Positions 1 through 9,200 of a stretch of 42,325 nt of DNA are shown here, piece after piece. The stretch is from the NCBI GenBank assembly GCA_937981575.1, contig CALJNR010000010.1, positions 1 to 42,325 of the forward strand. The letters are read 5' to 3'. Each line of letters starts with the position of its first letter. Positions within the stretch are counted from its first letter, which is position 1. Under the pieces are notes generated by a model. It was not told the DNA's origin and did not search any database. It saw only the letters and a program-made list of their open reading frames with translations. Source of the DNA: an uncultured Clostridia bacterium (GTDB taxonomy: Bacteria > Bacillota > Clostridia > Lachnospirales > Cellulosilyticaceae). A program made the position numbers and the translations under genes.

Positions 1-68
1 GTATAAAACGCTTCCCTCTGGAGGAACATTATAAAGTAGAACTTAATGAGCAGGGAGTGTTTTATACG

Positions 69-1301
69 ATGAAAATAGACATACCAGAGTTATCCATAGT
101 AGCATTAGTAGGGCCTGATAGTAACATAAAGCAAAACTTTATGAAGAAACACTTTGCGTTAGATGAAATCTTAACGTTAGATGACCTTTTTTATGAGGAA
201 GAGGAGTCAGAAGAAGAGGCAGATGTGGCAGCGGATTTGCTGGATAGTTTGTATAAGAAAGCTGAAAATAGGCTTAGAGAGGGTAAGTTTACAGTTATTG
301 ATGCACCTCATATAGAGGCTAAAGATAGAAAGAAGATTATAGAATCAGCTAAAAGGCAGCACTGTTTTCCGGTGGCGATTGTTTTTAGTGGTCAAGAAGA
401 TAGCCATAGTGATCAAAACAGCGGTGACGAAACGGACGAGACGATCAAACGCTTTGAGAAAGAAGGGTTCAGGTATGTTTATCTGATAGAGAGTGAAGAA
501 GAGGTTGATAAGAGAGAGGTTTTTCGCAGTAAGCTTTATAATAATAAGCGGGATATTCATGGGCCTTTTGATATTATTGGAGACGTACATGGATGCTATG
601 ATGAGCTTTGCGACCTCTTTGAAAAATTAGGGTATGAGGTAGACCGTGAAAGGTGCCTTGCGGAACACCCAAACGGAAGAATAGCAGCTTTTGTCGGTGA
701 TCTGGTGGATAGAGGGCCAAAAAGTATGGCGGTACTTAGGCTCGTCATGGGGATGGTGAAAAAGGGAACAGCTTACTCCGTCCTTGGTAATCACGACGGC
801 AAACTGCAGCGTAAGCTTAAAGGCTCTAATGTTCAAGTAGCCCACGGACTTGAGACCACTCTAAAAGAGATGGAAGAAGAAGACGAGATGTTTATACAAG
901 AAGTTAAAGCATTTTTGGATGGGCGAATCAGCCATTATGTTTTTGATGAGGGCAAACTGGTAGTGGCCCATGCCGGACTTAAAGAAAAGCTGCATGGCCG
1001 GGGGTCACGCAGAATTCGCGAACTTGCCATGTTTGGTGAGACTACAGGCAAAAAAGATAAGTTTGGGCTTCCAGAAAGATTAAACTGGGCAAAGGGCTAC
1101 CACGGGAGAGCCTTTGTTGTTTACGGACACACGCCTCATGAAAAGGTGAATATCATAAACAATACAGCAAACATTGATACAGGATGTGTATTTGGAGGCA
1201 AATTGACAGCCTTTAGATACCCGGAAAAAGAAATCGTTGATGTCAAAGCAAGGGCCGTTTATTATGAGCCATCAAGGCCATTATTTATAATAGGTGTATA
1301 A
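69..1301 (+). CDS. Metallophosphoesterase with degenerate polynucleotide-kinase-like N-terminus
   Basis: Probable phosphatase related to the kinase-phosphatase part of bacterial Pnkp RNA-repair enzymes. Counting from the GTG at 57 (414 residues), the C-terminal half carries the calcineurin-like metal-site series: GDVHG (175-179), GDLVDRGP (214-221), GNHD (244-247), an HAG near 305 and GHTPH near 358. The first ~165 residues start like a Pnkp kinase (MKIDIPELSIVALVG) but the P-loop that should read GxxxxGKS/T is GPDSNIKQN, so ATP binding is probably lost. The ligase domain of full Pnkp is absent. ATG 69 is chosen because the family usually starts at this MKIDIPEL and AGGGAG lies 11 bases upstream; GTG 57 abuts that site. 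The frame stays open to base 3, so a longer protein beginning outside the window cannot be excluded. Phosphatase call is firm; the nucleic-acid substrate is inferred. Confidence 0.8.
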   Translation: MKIDIPELSIVALVGPDSNIKQNFMKKHFALDEILTLDDLFYEEEESEEEADVAADLLDSLYKKAENRLREGKFTVIDAPHIEAKDRKKIIESAKRQHCFPVAIVFSGQEDSHSDQNSGDETDETIKRFEKEGFRYVYLIESEEEVDKREVFRSKLYNNKRDIHGPFDIIGDVHGCYDELCDLFEKLGYEVDRERCLAEHPNGRIAAFVGDLVDRGPKSMAVLRLVMGMVKKGTAYSVLGNHDGKLQRKLKGSNVQVAHGLETTLKEMEEEDEMFIQEVKAFLDGRISHYVFDEGKLVVAHAGLKEKLHGRGSRRIRELAMFGETTGKKDKFGLPERLNWAKGYHGRAFVVYGHTPHEKVNIINNTANIDTGCVFGGKLTAFRYPEKEIVDVKARAVYYEPSRPLFIIGV

Positions 1302-1327
1302 AGAATACTAAAAGCGGAGCTGGATGC

Positions 1328-1391
1328 AAAAAAAGCCTTAGTCTAAGGAGATTCTCATTAAAAATGAGTAATCCTTCGGCAGGGCTTTTTT
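1328..1391 (+). terminator. Extended hairpin terminator after the phosphoesterase gene
   Basis: An outer stem AAAAAAGCC/GGCTTTTTT encloses a second hairpin (AAGGA/TCCTT continuing into CTCATT/AATGAG) and ends in a T run. It lies 27 bases after the stop at 1301. The A-rich 5' arm means it could also act in reverse, but no gene arrives from the right on the minus strand here. Confidence 0.7.
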
Positions 1392-1590
1392 ATCAGCAGC
1401 GGTTTAAGGATTCAACTTATTTTAAAGAGTGGATAGTAGTTTAAGGATCTGAAAAAGCAGCTGATACAAATAATTAAGTAATACAATTTACAGTATATGG
1501 AAATAAGTATATAATTAAGATAGAGGGTCAAGGCATAAAAATATTTTTAGCTAAGTTAAAACCTATATTAAAAACTGAGGGAGTGGGAAA

Positions 1591-1968
1591 ATGATAGATT
1601 TTAATAATTCGCAGGTCTTCAAACTTAAGCCTATAGGGGAAAAAGAGGCTGTCGAATCTGTGCAGATGCTTTTGACTCCGGGAGAAACAGTAGCTGCAGG
1701 CTTTAAAACCGTAAGAGATAAGGTAATCTTTACGTCAAAGCGGATCATTGCTATTAATGTTCAAGGAATCACAGGAAAAAAAATAGATTATACTTCTATC
1801 CCTTATTCTAAAATTCAAACTTTCTCCATAGAAACAGCAGGGACCTTTGACCTTGACAGTGAATTAGACATTTGGCTGAGCGGCCTTGGAAAAGTGCGCT
1901 TTGAAATACTTGGGGCTTATGATATCAGATATCTTAACAGAATCATTAGTGAATATGTTTTAGGTTAA
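1591..1968 (+). CDS. PH domain-containing protein (bPH_1 type)
   Basis: A 125-residue cytosolic protein with no signal peptide or membrane segment. The stretch VIFTSKRIIAINVQGITGKKIDYTS followed by IPYSKIQTFSIETAGTFDLDSELDIWLSG is the typical core of small bacterial pleckstrin-homology-like proteins, whose role is largely unknown. GGGAG at 1579-1583 precedes the ATG at good spacing. It stands alone: a terminator lies upstream and the next gene converges from the right with only 15 bases between stop codons. Function is not assignable beyond the fold. Confidence 0.8.
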   Translation: MIDFNNSQVFKLKPIGEKEAVESVQMLLTPGETVAAGFKTVRDKVIFTSKRIIAINVQGITGKKIDYTSIPYSKIQTFSIETAGTFDLDSELDIWLSGLGKVRFEILGAYDIRYLNRIISEYVLG

Positions 1969-1983
1969 TGCAAGACGATAAGG

Positions 1984-2913
1984 TTACTGACCATAAGGCA
2001 GGGTAATAGTAAAATGTGTCCCTTGATCTGGATAGCTGCGTACATCAATAGATCCATGGTGAGCCTCCACAATCCATTTAGCAATGGAAAGACCTAAGCC
2101 GGAACCTCCTATATTTCTGGCTCTTGCTTTATCCACTCTGTAAAAGCGGTCAAAGATTTTTGTAAGGTGTTCACTTTCGATACCCTCGCCAGTATCTGAA
2201 ATCAAAATAACAACGGACTTCTCCTTTTGTTTGAGTGCCAGGGTAACCTTGCCGCCAGCGTCTGTATACTTTATGGCATTATCTAAAAGAATAACGATTA
2301 ATTGGTACATGCGGCTTTGATCTCCTATAAAGGAGATTTTTTTATTAGTGTCTATATTAAGCGTTATGAATTTATTTTTGGCTAAAGGTTTAAAGGATTC
2401 TGCTGCCTGATCTAGCACCTTATCTATTCTAAAAGAACTTACATCGAGGGTTTGCTGATTAGCATCAGCTCTGGATAATGTGAGTAAATCTTCCACCAGT
2501 TTTGTCATACGTTTATTTTCAATCAAAATATTCTCAAGCCACTTTGTTTGGCTTTCAACGGTTTCTTCTGGGTTCCCCATGATGAGTTCTAAATTGGTTT
2601 GTATAACGGCAAGGGGCGTTCGCAGTTCATGGGAGGCATCGGCCGTAAAGTCCATTTGCTTTTGCCAAGCTTTTTTAATAGGAACGAGTGCTTTTCCAGA
2701 GATGAACCAACCTCCTAAAAAAATAAGTATAAGACTTGTCAAAATGATCATAAATGACCTATGAAAAAAGGTAACGGGATCCTCAATTTTATTCTCCGCA
2801 TGATATAGGAAATTTTGTGATTTCATAAAAATAACAAGTGCGATCAAGGAAAGAATGGCCCCGATGACACCAATATTATAAAGTGTTAATGTTATTCGTG
2901 TTTTCCAAAACAT
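1984..2913 (-). CDS. Sensor histidine kinase of a two-component system
   Basis: A 309-residue membrane kinase that autophosphorylates on His and passes the phosphate to the adjoining regulator. Two membrane segments (about 12-30 and 53-72) flank a short outside loop of about 20 residues, so it probably senses within or near the membrane and has no large ligand-binding domain. The H-box ASHELRTPLAVIQTNLE has the phospho-acceptor His95; the ATPase part shows N-box LLDNAIKYTDAGG, G1 DTGEGIE, F-box FDRFYRV and G2 GGSGLGLSIAKW. No HAMP domain is obvious. Its ATG overlaps the 3' end of the regulator by 38 bases and has its own AAGGAGG site, indicating translational coupling in one operon. Confidence 0.93.
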   Translation of the reverse strand: MFWKTRITLTLYNIGVIGAILSLIALVIFMKSQNFLYHAENKIEDPVTFFHRSFMIILTSLILIFLGGWFISGKALVPIKKAWQKQMDFTADASHELRTPLAVIQTNLELIMGNPEETVESQTKWLENILIENKRMTKLVEDLLTLSRADANQQTLDVSSFRIDKVLDQAAESFKPLAKNKFITLNIDTNKKISFIGDQSRMYQLIVILLDNAIKYTDAGGKVTLALKQKEKSVVILISDTGEGIESEHLTKIFDRFYRVDKARARNIGGSGLGLSIAKWIVEAHHGSIDVRSYPDQGTHFTITLPYGQ

Positions 2914-3589
2914 GCTCAGCCTCCTTAAGACAATAGCCTATTCCTCTAATGGTACTTATTGATAGACTGCTATTAAGTGCATTAAGTTTTTTGCGTACAT
3001 AATAAATGTATATTTCTATAGCGTTCATTTCAACTTCACTGTCAAATCCCCAGACGCGTTCTAAGATCTGCTCTTTCGTCAAAACTTGGCCTGCATTGCG
3101 AAGGAGCAATTCTAAAAGCTGAGTTTCTTTTAGTGTAAAACGAACATGCTTATCCTTATATCTTCCCTCACAGCTTTTTGGATCAAAAGTAAAATCGCCT
3201 ATCTGAAATAAATCTGAAGGAACTTTATGATGAGATCTTCTTCCTAAGGCTCGTATTCTAGCCATGAGTTCTTCAGTAGAAAAGGGTTTAATTAAGTAAT
3301 CATCTGCGCCTGCATCTAGGCCTTCTATGCGGCAGGGAACAGCGTCTTTAGCTGTCAAGATGATGACTGCAGACGTAATTTTTTTACTTCTTAGATACTT
3401 TAAAATCTCAACGCCTTCTTTTCCTGGCAGCATGCGGTCTAAAATAATAAGATCATAAATGCCTGTCTCAGCCATATCCTGACCATTTATTCCATCATAG
3501 GCAGCATCGACAATAAAATGATTCTTCTTTAAAATATATTCTAAGGCATCAGCTAACCTTCTCTCATCTTCAACCAGCAGAATTCTCAT
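2876..3589 (-). CDS. OmpR-family DNA-binding response regulator
   Basis: A 237-residue regulator. The receiver domain starts MRILLVEDE, with phospho-acceptor Asp51 in LIILDRMLPG and the conserved Lys in YLIKPFS. The C-terminal winged helix contains RFTLKETQLLELLLRNAGQ and IYIYYVRKKLN followed by ISTIRGIGYCL, typical of OmpR/PhoB proteins. The frame extends 17 codons upstream, but ATG 3587-3589 is preceded by a GGAAGGTGA site and begins exactly at the canonical receiver sequence, so it is preferred. First gene of a regulator-kinase operon. The divergent methyltransferase gene and the 10-bp direct repeats between them suggest autoregulation and control of that neighbour. Confidence 0.93.
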   Translation of the reverse strand: MRILLVEDERRLADALEYILKKNHFIVDAAYDGINGQDMAETGIYDLIILDRMLPGKEGVEILKYLRSKKITSAVIILTAKDAVPCRIEGLDAGADDYLIKPFSTEELMARIRALGRRSHHKVPSDLFQIGDFTFDPKSCEGRYKDKHVRFTLKETQLLELLLRNAGQVLTKEQILERVWGFDSEVEMNAIEIYIYYVRKKLNALNSSLSISTIRGIGYCLKEAEHVLENTNNINTL

Positions 3590-3616
3590 ATGAATCACCT
3601 TCCTTTTATTTATCTT

Positions 3617-3693
3617 ATTATACCTTTCTTTAAATTTCATTAGAATATTAAAAAATTATCCTCCTTCTAAGGTGATTTAAAGGTTTGTAAGGG
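3617..3693. promoter_or_regulatory. Divergent promoter region with three 10-bp-phased direct repeats
   Basis: TAAGG at 3668, TAAAGG at 3678 and TAAGGG at 3688 recur at exactly 10-base steps, one helical turn, as in tandem sites bound by OmpR-family regulator dimers. A perfect TATAAT lies on the minus strand (ATTATA at 3617-3622) upstream of the regulator gene; its -35 is weak. The arrangement fits control of both divergent units by the regulator encoded next door. The binding is inferred. Confidence 0.5.
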
Positions 3694-3728
3694 AAAATGT
3701 AGAAAACAAAAAGAAAGGAATGATAATC

Positions 3729-4919
3729 ATGGAAACGATAAAAAAAGAAGGTATGGCTAAAAAAACTTTTTGGGGGGCATTTTTATTTTATTTCTTAATT
3801 GCTTTTGAGTTCTTCTACATGGCAAGTCCTTTTGCAGTTTATTTTTATTCTATTTACAGACCGGCCCTAGACTTTTTTAATGCCTCGCCTGCCCTTGCAT
3901 GGCTGATTAGCTTTTTTATGCCTCATGCAGTTATCGAGACCTCATCGGTCTTTATTAATCTTCATAACATAGTAGGAGGTATACTGGCTGTACTGGGATT
4001 TTTAGGATTTTGTATTGGTGCATTTCAAATCTATTACTACAAGCTCGCAAAGAAAGGGGCTGTCACCGGTGGGATCTATAATTTTATAAGGCATCCTCAG
4101 TATGCATGTTTTATTATCTGTAGTTTTGGACTGCTTATTTTATGGCCTAGGTATATTGTACTTATCATGTATATTACGATGTTATTTGTGTATTATCTGC
4201 TGGCAAAAGCAGAAGAAAAAGAGTGTGAAGCTAAGTTTGGAGAGGCTTATAGGGTCTACAAGCAAAAGACGCATATGTTTATCCCTTTTCAATTACCTTT
4301 TAGCTTTAGAATCCCTGTGATGCCAAAATCTAAAGGGGCAAAGCTATCAGCTGTTTTAGGGTTGTATGTGATGACACTTACACTGGGTGTTTTTATAGCA
4401 AAAGGCATTAATAGTTTGGCGATTAACAGCCTTTACAGTATTTATGATAATCATTCCGCAACACTATCGATCAGTAAAAACGATCCCAAGCAGCTGGAAA
4501 AAATCATTCAAATCGCCCTATCTAGTGAAGAAGTAAGAAAAAAAGTTGAAAATAAGCGTTACTCAGGGGCTAAGTATTTAAATTATGTGCTTCCAAGCGA
4601 ATGGTACGTAGCAGAAATACCGATGAATGGGAGAGATCAAAGTGAGGCGTCTGCAAATAGAATTTTTAGAAATGAATCGAGCAGAAGGATTGGGCATTGG
4701 GTACCTTCTGACTATAATAAAGATTATTATAAAATTATTTTTACTAAGGCTGAAATAAGGGGAGGGAGGGAAGTATCAGGTAAAGATATCCTTCTTAATG
4801 TCTACCGAAGGGAACCGCTTATTGAAGTTTGGGTAGATATAAATAAAAATAAGATCATTAAAATAATGGAAATGCCAGAAGAAATCATGTACGATAATAT
4901 TCCAGTAGCCATTTATTAA
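3729..4919 (+). CDS. Membrane methyltransferase of the isoprenylcysteine/phospholipid methyltransferase type with extra C-terminal domain
   Basis: A 396-residue integral membrane protein. Residues 1-185 have four or five membrane segments and the signature of ICMT/PEMT-like S-adenosylmethionine-dependent methyltransferases: GGIYNFIRHPQY (114-125) and, after two more membrane segments, AEEKECEAKFGEAYRVYKQK (161-180). A further membrane segment near 212-230 precedes a soluble domain of about 165 residues that I do not recognise. ATG 3729 is chosen over 3720 because the AGAAAGGA site ends directly at 3720. The substrate (a lipid, an isoprenoid or a thiol) cannot be told. Divergent from a two-component operon and likely under its control; ends in a strong terminator. 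Confidence 0.75.
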   Translation: METIKKEGMAKKTFWGAFLFYFLIAFEFFYMASPFAVYFYSIYRPALDFFNASPALAWLISFFMPHAVIETSSVFINLHNIVGGILAVLGFLGFCIGAFQIYYYKLAKKGAVTGGIYNFIRHPQYACFIICSFGLLILWPRYIVLIMYITMLFVYYLLAKAEEKECEAKFGEAYRVYKQKTHMFIPFQLPFSFRIPVMPKSKGAKLSAVLGLYVMTLTLGVFIAKGINSLAINSLYSIYDNHSATLSISKNDPKQLEKIIQIALSSEEVRKKVENKRYSGAKYLNYVLPSEWYVAEIPMNGRDQSEASANRIFRNESSRRIGHWVPSDYNKDYYKIIFTKAEIRGGREVSGKDILLNVYRREPLIEVWVDINKNKIIKIMEMPEEIMYDNIPVAIY

Positions 4920-4963
4920 TATATATTAAATTTAATATTAAGTAAAAGTTTAGAGACTTAAAC

Positions 4964-4990
4964 AAAAAGCACCTTAGGGTGCTTTTATTT
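4964..4990 (+). terminator. Rho-independent terminator after the methyltransferase gene
   Basis: AAAAGCACC, a short TTA loop and GGGTGCTTTT form a stable hairpin followed by ATTTTT. Confidence 0.85.
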
Positions 4991-5020
4991 TTGACAAATA
5001 TAGGCAAAAGATAGTATGAT
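4991..5020 (+). promoter_or_regulatory. Sigma-A promoter of the sbcDC operon
   Basis: A perfect -35 TTGACA (4991-4996), an 18-base spacer and -10 TATGAT (5015-5020) lie 37 bases before the sbcD start codon and immediately after the preceding terminator. Confidence 0.75.
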
Positions 5021-5056
5021 TAAAGGATAGATGACATTATTTGGGAGGTGAACTTG

Positions 5057-6226
5057 ATGAAAATTATTCATACTGGGGATTGGCATATCGGCAAACAAGT
5101 TAATGGTTTTCATATGACAGAGGATCAGGCATTTGTGATGGAGCAGGTGTTTGACATCATTAAAGAAGAAAAACCGGAGGCTTTTGTTATTGCCGGAGAC
5201 TTATATGACAGGTCAGTGCCCCCTATAGAAGCTGTAGAACTTCTGAATCGGGCTTTAGATAGAATTGTCAGGGATTTAAATACCCCTGTTCTTGCATTAG
5301 CCGGAAATCATGATGGTAATGAAAGACTTGAGTTTGCCAGTGAACTTCTTAGCGGCAGCGGACTTCATATGGGAGGAACCTTAAAGAAAAGGTGTAAGAA
5401 GGTTGTTTTAAAAGATGAACATGGTCCGGTTAATTTTTATCTGATTCCTTATGCGCCACCGGCTGTTATCAGAGAGCTTTTTGAAGATGCCAGTATCAAA
5501 ACCCATGATGATGCCATGAGGAAGATTATTGCTTCCATTACTGAAGAGATGAATGAACAGGAGAGAAATGTTGCAATAGCCCACGGCTATATTACGTATA
5601 GAAATGATAAGCCTAAGGAGGAATGCGGCTTAGAGCTTAGTGAATCGGAAATAGGCGGTATAGATTTAATTAATGCAGCTTACTTTGACCGGTTTAACTA
5701 TACGGCGCTTGGGCATCTGCATGGGCCGCAAAAAGTAGGCAGTGATAAAATCAGGTATTCGGGGTCTCTTTTAAAGTATTCTTTTTCGGAGGTTAACCAA
5801 AGAAAAGGATTAACAATCGTTGAACTTAAGGAAGATGGCAGTGTAAATGTGAGACTTCGGGAATTTAAGCCTAGGAGAGACTTTAGGGTTATCAAGGGAA
5901 ATATAGAAGAACTGCTTAAAGAAGAAGTTTATAGCAGCTTCAACAGAGAGGATTATATTAAAGTGATCCTTACAGATGAAGGAGAACTTTTAGATCCTGT
6001 TGCAAAAATCAAAGGCACATACCCTTACTTTATGGAACTTCAAAGAGAACATAGGGCAGAAAGAGAAAAAGGGACGCGCATTGCAGTTAACTTTAAGGAT
6101 AAAACAAGACTTGAGCTTTTTGATGACTTTTATAAAGACATGAAAGGGACAGAGTGCTCCTTAGAAGCTAAAATGCTTATGGAAGAAATGATTGATGAGG
6201 CGGAAAAGGGAGAGGATCGAGCATGA
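5057..6226 (+). CDS. sbcD: Exonuclease SbcD (Mre11-type nuclease subunit)
   Basis: The nuclease half of the SbcCD complex, which opens hairpins and trims protein-blocked DNA ends in the cytoplasm. The 389-residue protein shows the metallophosphoesterase motifs IHTGDWHIGK, IAGDLYDRSVPP, LAGNHDGNERL, AHGYITY and LGHLHGPQ, with the C-terminal capping domain. Length is usual for SbcD. ATG 5057 is chosen because GGGAGGTG (5043-5050) lies at proper spacing; the GTG at 5048 is inside that site. The stop codon overlaps the start of sbcC (ATGA at 6223-6226), so the two subunits are translationally coupled from the promoter at 4991. Confidence 0.95.
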   Translation: MKIIHTGDWHIGKQVNGFHMTEDQAFVMEQVFDIIKEEKPEAFVIAGDLYDRSVPPIEAVELLNRALDRIVRDLNTPVLALAGNHDGNERLEFASELLSGSGLHMGGTLKKRCKKVVLKDEHGPVNFYLIPYAPPAVIRELFEDASIKTHDDAMRKIIASITEEMNEQERNVAIAHGYITYRNDKPKEECGLELSESEIGGIDLINAAYFDRFNYTALGHLHGPQKVGSDKIRYSGSLLKYSFSEVNQRKGLTIVELKEDGSVNVRLREFKPRRDFRVIKGNIEELLKEEVYSSFNREDYIKVILTDEGELLDPVAKIKGTYPYFMELQREHRAEREKGTRIAVNFKDKTRLELFDDFYKDMKGTECSLEAKMLMEEMIDEAEKGEDRA

Positions 6227-9200
6227 GACCTTTAAGACTTGTTGTAGAAGGTTTTGGAACCTATCTTAAGCGGCAGGACCTGGACTTCACCCTGCTTAAA
6301 GATAAGAACATATTTGTTATTACAGGGGATACCGGGGCTGGAAAAACGACCATTTTTGATGCGATTAACTACGCTTTATATGGAGATGCCAGCGGCAAAG
6401 AGCGGGAAGGCATTTCCTTTCGAAGTGACTTTGCAAGACCAGATGAGCCCAGCAGTGTTGAACTTTGGTTCGCCATAAGGGATGAAGTATACTATGTAAA
6501 AAGAGAACCTTCATATATGGAAAAAAAGCAAAGGGGCGAAGGAGAAAAGGAGCATAAAGCTTATGCAGAGCTCATACTTCCAGGGGGAAAAGTCATTACG
6601 GGCATCAAGCCTGTGACACTGGAAATCGAAAAGCTTCTTGGCATCAATAAAGACCAGTTCAGACAGATTGTGATGATTCCGCAGGGAGAATTTAAAAAGC
6701 TTCTGACAGCAGACAGCCAGGAGCGGGAGAAGATTTTTAGAAAAATTTTTGGGACAGATATTTTTGAACGCATTCAGCAGAGGATTACGACCAAGGCTAA
6801 TGAACTCGATAAGGAAGTGAAGTTTAAGCGCAATGAACGAGATGCAAAACTTAAGGATTTCGACTGTAAAGAAACAGATGAAGAACTTTACCGCATGCTG
6901 CAATCGGGGCTCATAAACCTGGAAGAGGTTTTTAAGAGAGCGGAGGCTGTCATTAAAGAAGAGGTTAAAGTTAAAGAACAAGTTGATAAGCAAATGGTTG
7001 AAATTGAAGGCGTTATAGAAAAACTTAATAAAGAACTGGTTCAAGGAGAGGCTGTCAATAAGAAATTTGAAGACAGGGTACGGTACGAACAAAACCTTAA
7101 GCTGCTCGAGGATCGGATTGAAACATATAAAGAAAAAAGGGATCGTTTAGGTCGGGCAAGAAAAGCTTTAACTTTAAAAGGCTTTGAAGAAAAGTGGGCC
7201 ATCAAACAAAAAGCTTTTAAGATGCAGGATGAGGCGCTTGTGAAAGAAAAAGAGTTAAGTGATAAGCTGCAGCTGCAATATCATGAAGTGTCCTTGCGCT
7301 TTGAAGCAGAAAAAAAGAAAGAAAATGAAAAAAAAGATCTGGAAAAAGCGCTTCATGAAGCAGAAAAACTGATTGTTAAAGCCAAAAAATATGACAGCAG
7401 CAAAGCGCTTGTCTTAACCCTTCAAAAAGAGGGGGATAGGCTGAAGCAGGCCTTGATGGAGCTTAATCTTTATATAGAAAAAAGTGAACAAGGCATAAGG
7501 CAGTTTGATGAAGCCCTTGAACAGGTTGCAGCATCAGAAAAAGAGGAAGTTCAGCTTCAGGGGATACTTAAAGAGCTTAATAGTCAGAGTGATGAATTAA
7601 GTTTCTTAGGTCAGCAGGTCGAAAAGACTCAAAAAGAGCAAGAAAAGCATCAGCAGCTTATTAAAAAGTTCGAAGAAGCAGATCTTCACTACGAAACAGC
7701 CAAAAAGAAATATGAAGTGGCAGAAGATACTTTTAGAAAAGGACAAGCGGGAATTTTGGCTAAAGCGCTTCTGGATGGTACGCCGTGTCCGGTATGCGGC
7801 TCCTTAGAACACCCAAGCCCAGCGGTACTTTTAGATGAAACGATCAATGAGGAAGTTGTTGATAAGGCAAAAGCAGCTTATGAAGCCCAGAGGCTGCTTA
7901 GAGAAGAGTACATTAACAAGCTTACAGAGTTAAACACTAACATTAACTCAGCTTTAGCTCAAAGTATCCGCCCCCTTGCTGAAAAGTTACTTCAAGTTCA
8001 AGTAATAGATTCACTTCAAGAACTTTATCTTAAAGTGACTGCTTTAATAAGTCAAAACAAAGAGCTTAGGGGTAGGCAAGAAGAGAGGATAAAAACGCTG
8101 AAAGAGTCTGTAGGTAAAAAAGTACATTTACTTGATCAGAAGGCTAAGCTTCAAGAGAATCTTGTAAGTGCCAAAGAAAAGGCAAAAACAGACTCAGAGG
8201 CTGCGGCGTTTAAGCAAGAAGAATTAAGTGCTGCAAAAGAGCAGCTTAGGATGATTGAAGAAGAATTCGAGGGGAAAGTTAAGACCGGTGATGAGCTTTT
8301 AGAGGAAACACGCCAAATAAGAGAAAAATTGGAGGCTTACCAGGCAGCTTACAAAAGGGCTGAAGAAGCCTATACTAATCTTTCTAAAGCACTTAGCGAA
8401 GCGAAAGGAAAAGTCAGCAGCATAGAGGCTAATCTTAGACTCCTGACAACTGAGCGGGATGAAGCACTTCAGCTTTTTAAAGACAAGACACTCACCCTAG
8501 GCTTTGCAGATTATAAGGACTATAAAGCGTGCTGTATGAGTGAGGAAGAGATTGACGCGCTTGATCAAAATATTCAGCAGTTTGATGCGAACTTAGAAGC
8601 AGGCAGAAAGCTGCATGAAAAGGCTTGTCTAGAGGTTAAGGACCTAGTGCCTGTTCAGCTTGAGGATATCAAAGAAAAGCTGAAGTTGTACCTGGAAGAA
8701 AAGAATAAAACGATTCACAGGCAGCAAGTTCTCTTTGCCAGAGTGCAAAATAATCAAAAGGTGCTAAAAGAAGCCAAAGGACTAAGCGATAAGATCAAGA
8801 CACAAGAAGAAAAATACCGGCTTATTGGTGATTTGGCAAAGGTGGTAAAAGGAGATAATGAGTATAAAATCAGTTTTGAAAGATACGTTCTTGCAGCATA
8901 CTTTGACGACATAGTAGAAGCATCCAATGTAAGGTTTGGCAAGATGACAGGCGGAAGATTTGAACTCCTTAGAAAAACCCAGAAAGGGGATGCCAGAAGC
9001 CAGCAAGGACTGGATCTTGAGGTCATGGATAACTATACGGGTAAAGCGCGTCCGGTAGATACTCTCTCCGGCGGAGAAAGCTTTAAGGCATCTTTGGCTA
9101 TGGCACTTGGGCTTGCGGATGTCGTACAGTCTTATGCAGGGGGAATTCAGCTTGATACGATGTTTGTAGATGAGGGCTTTGGTACTTTGGACCCAGAGTC

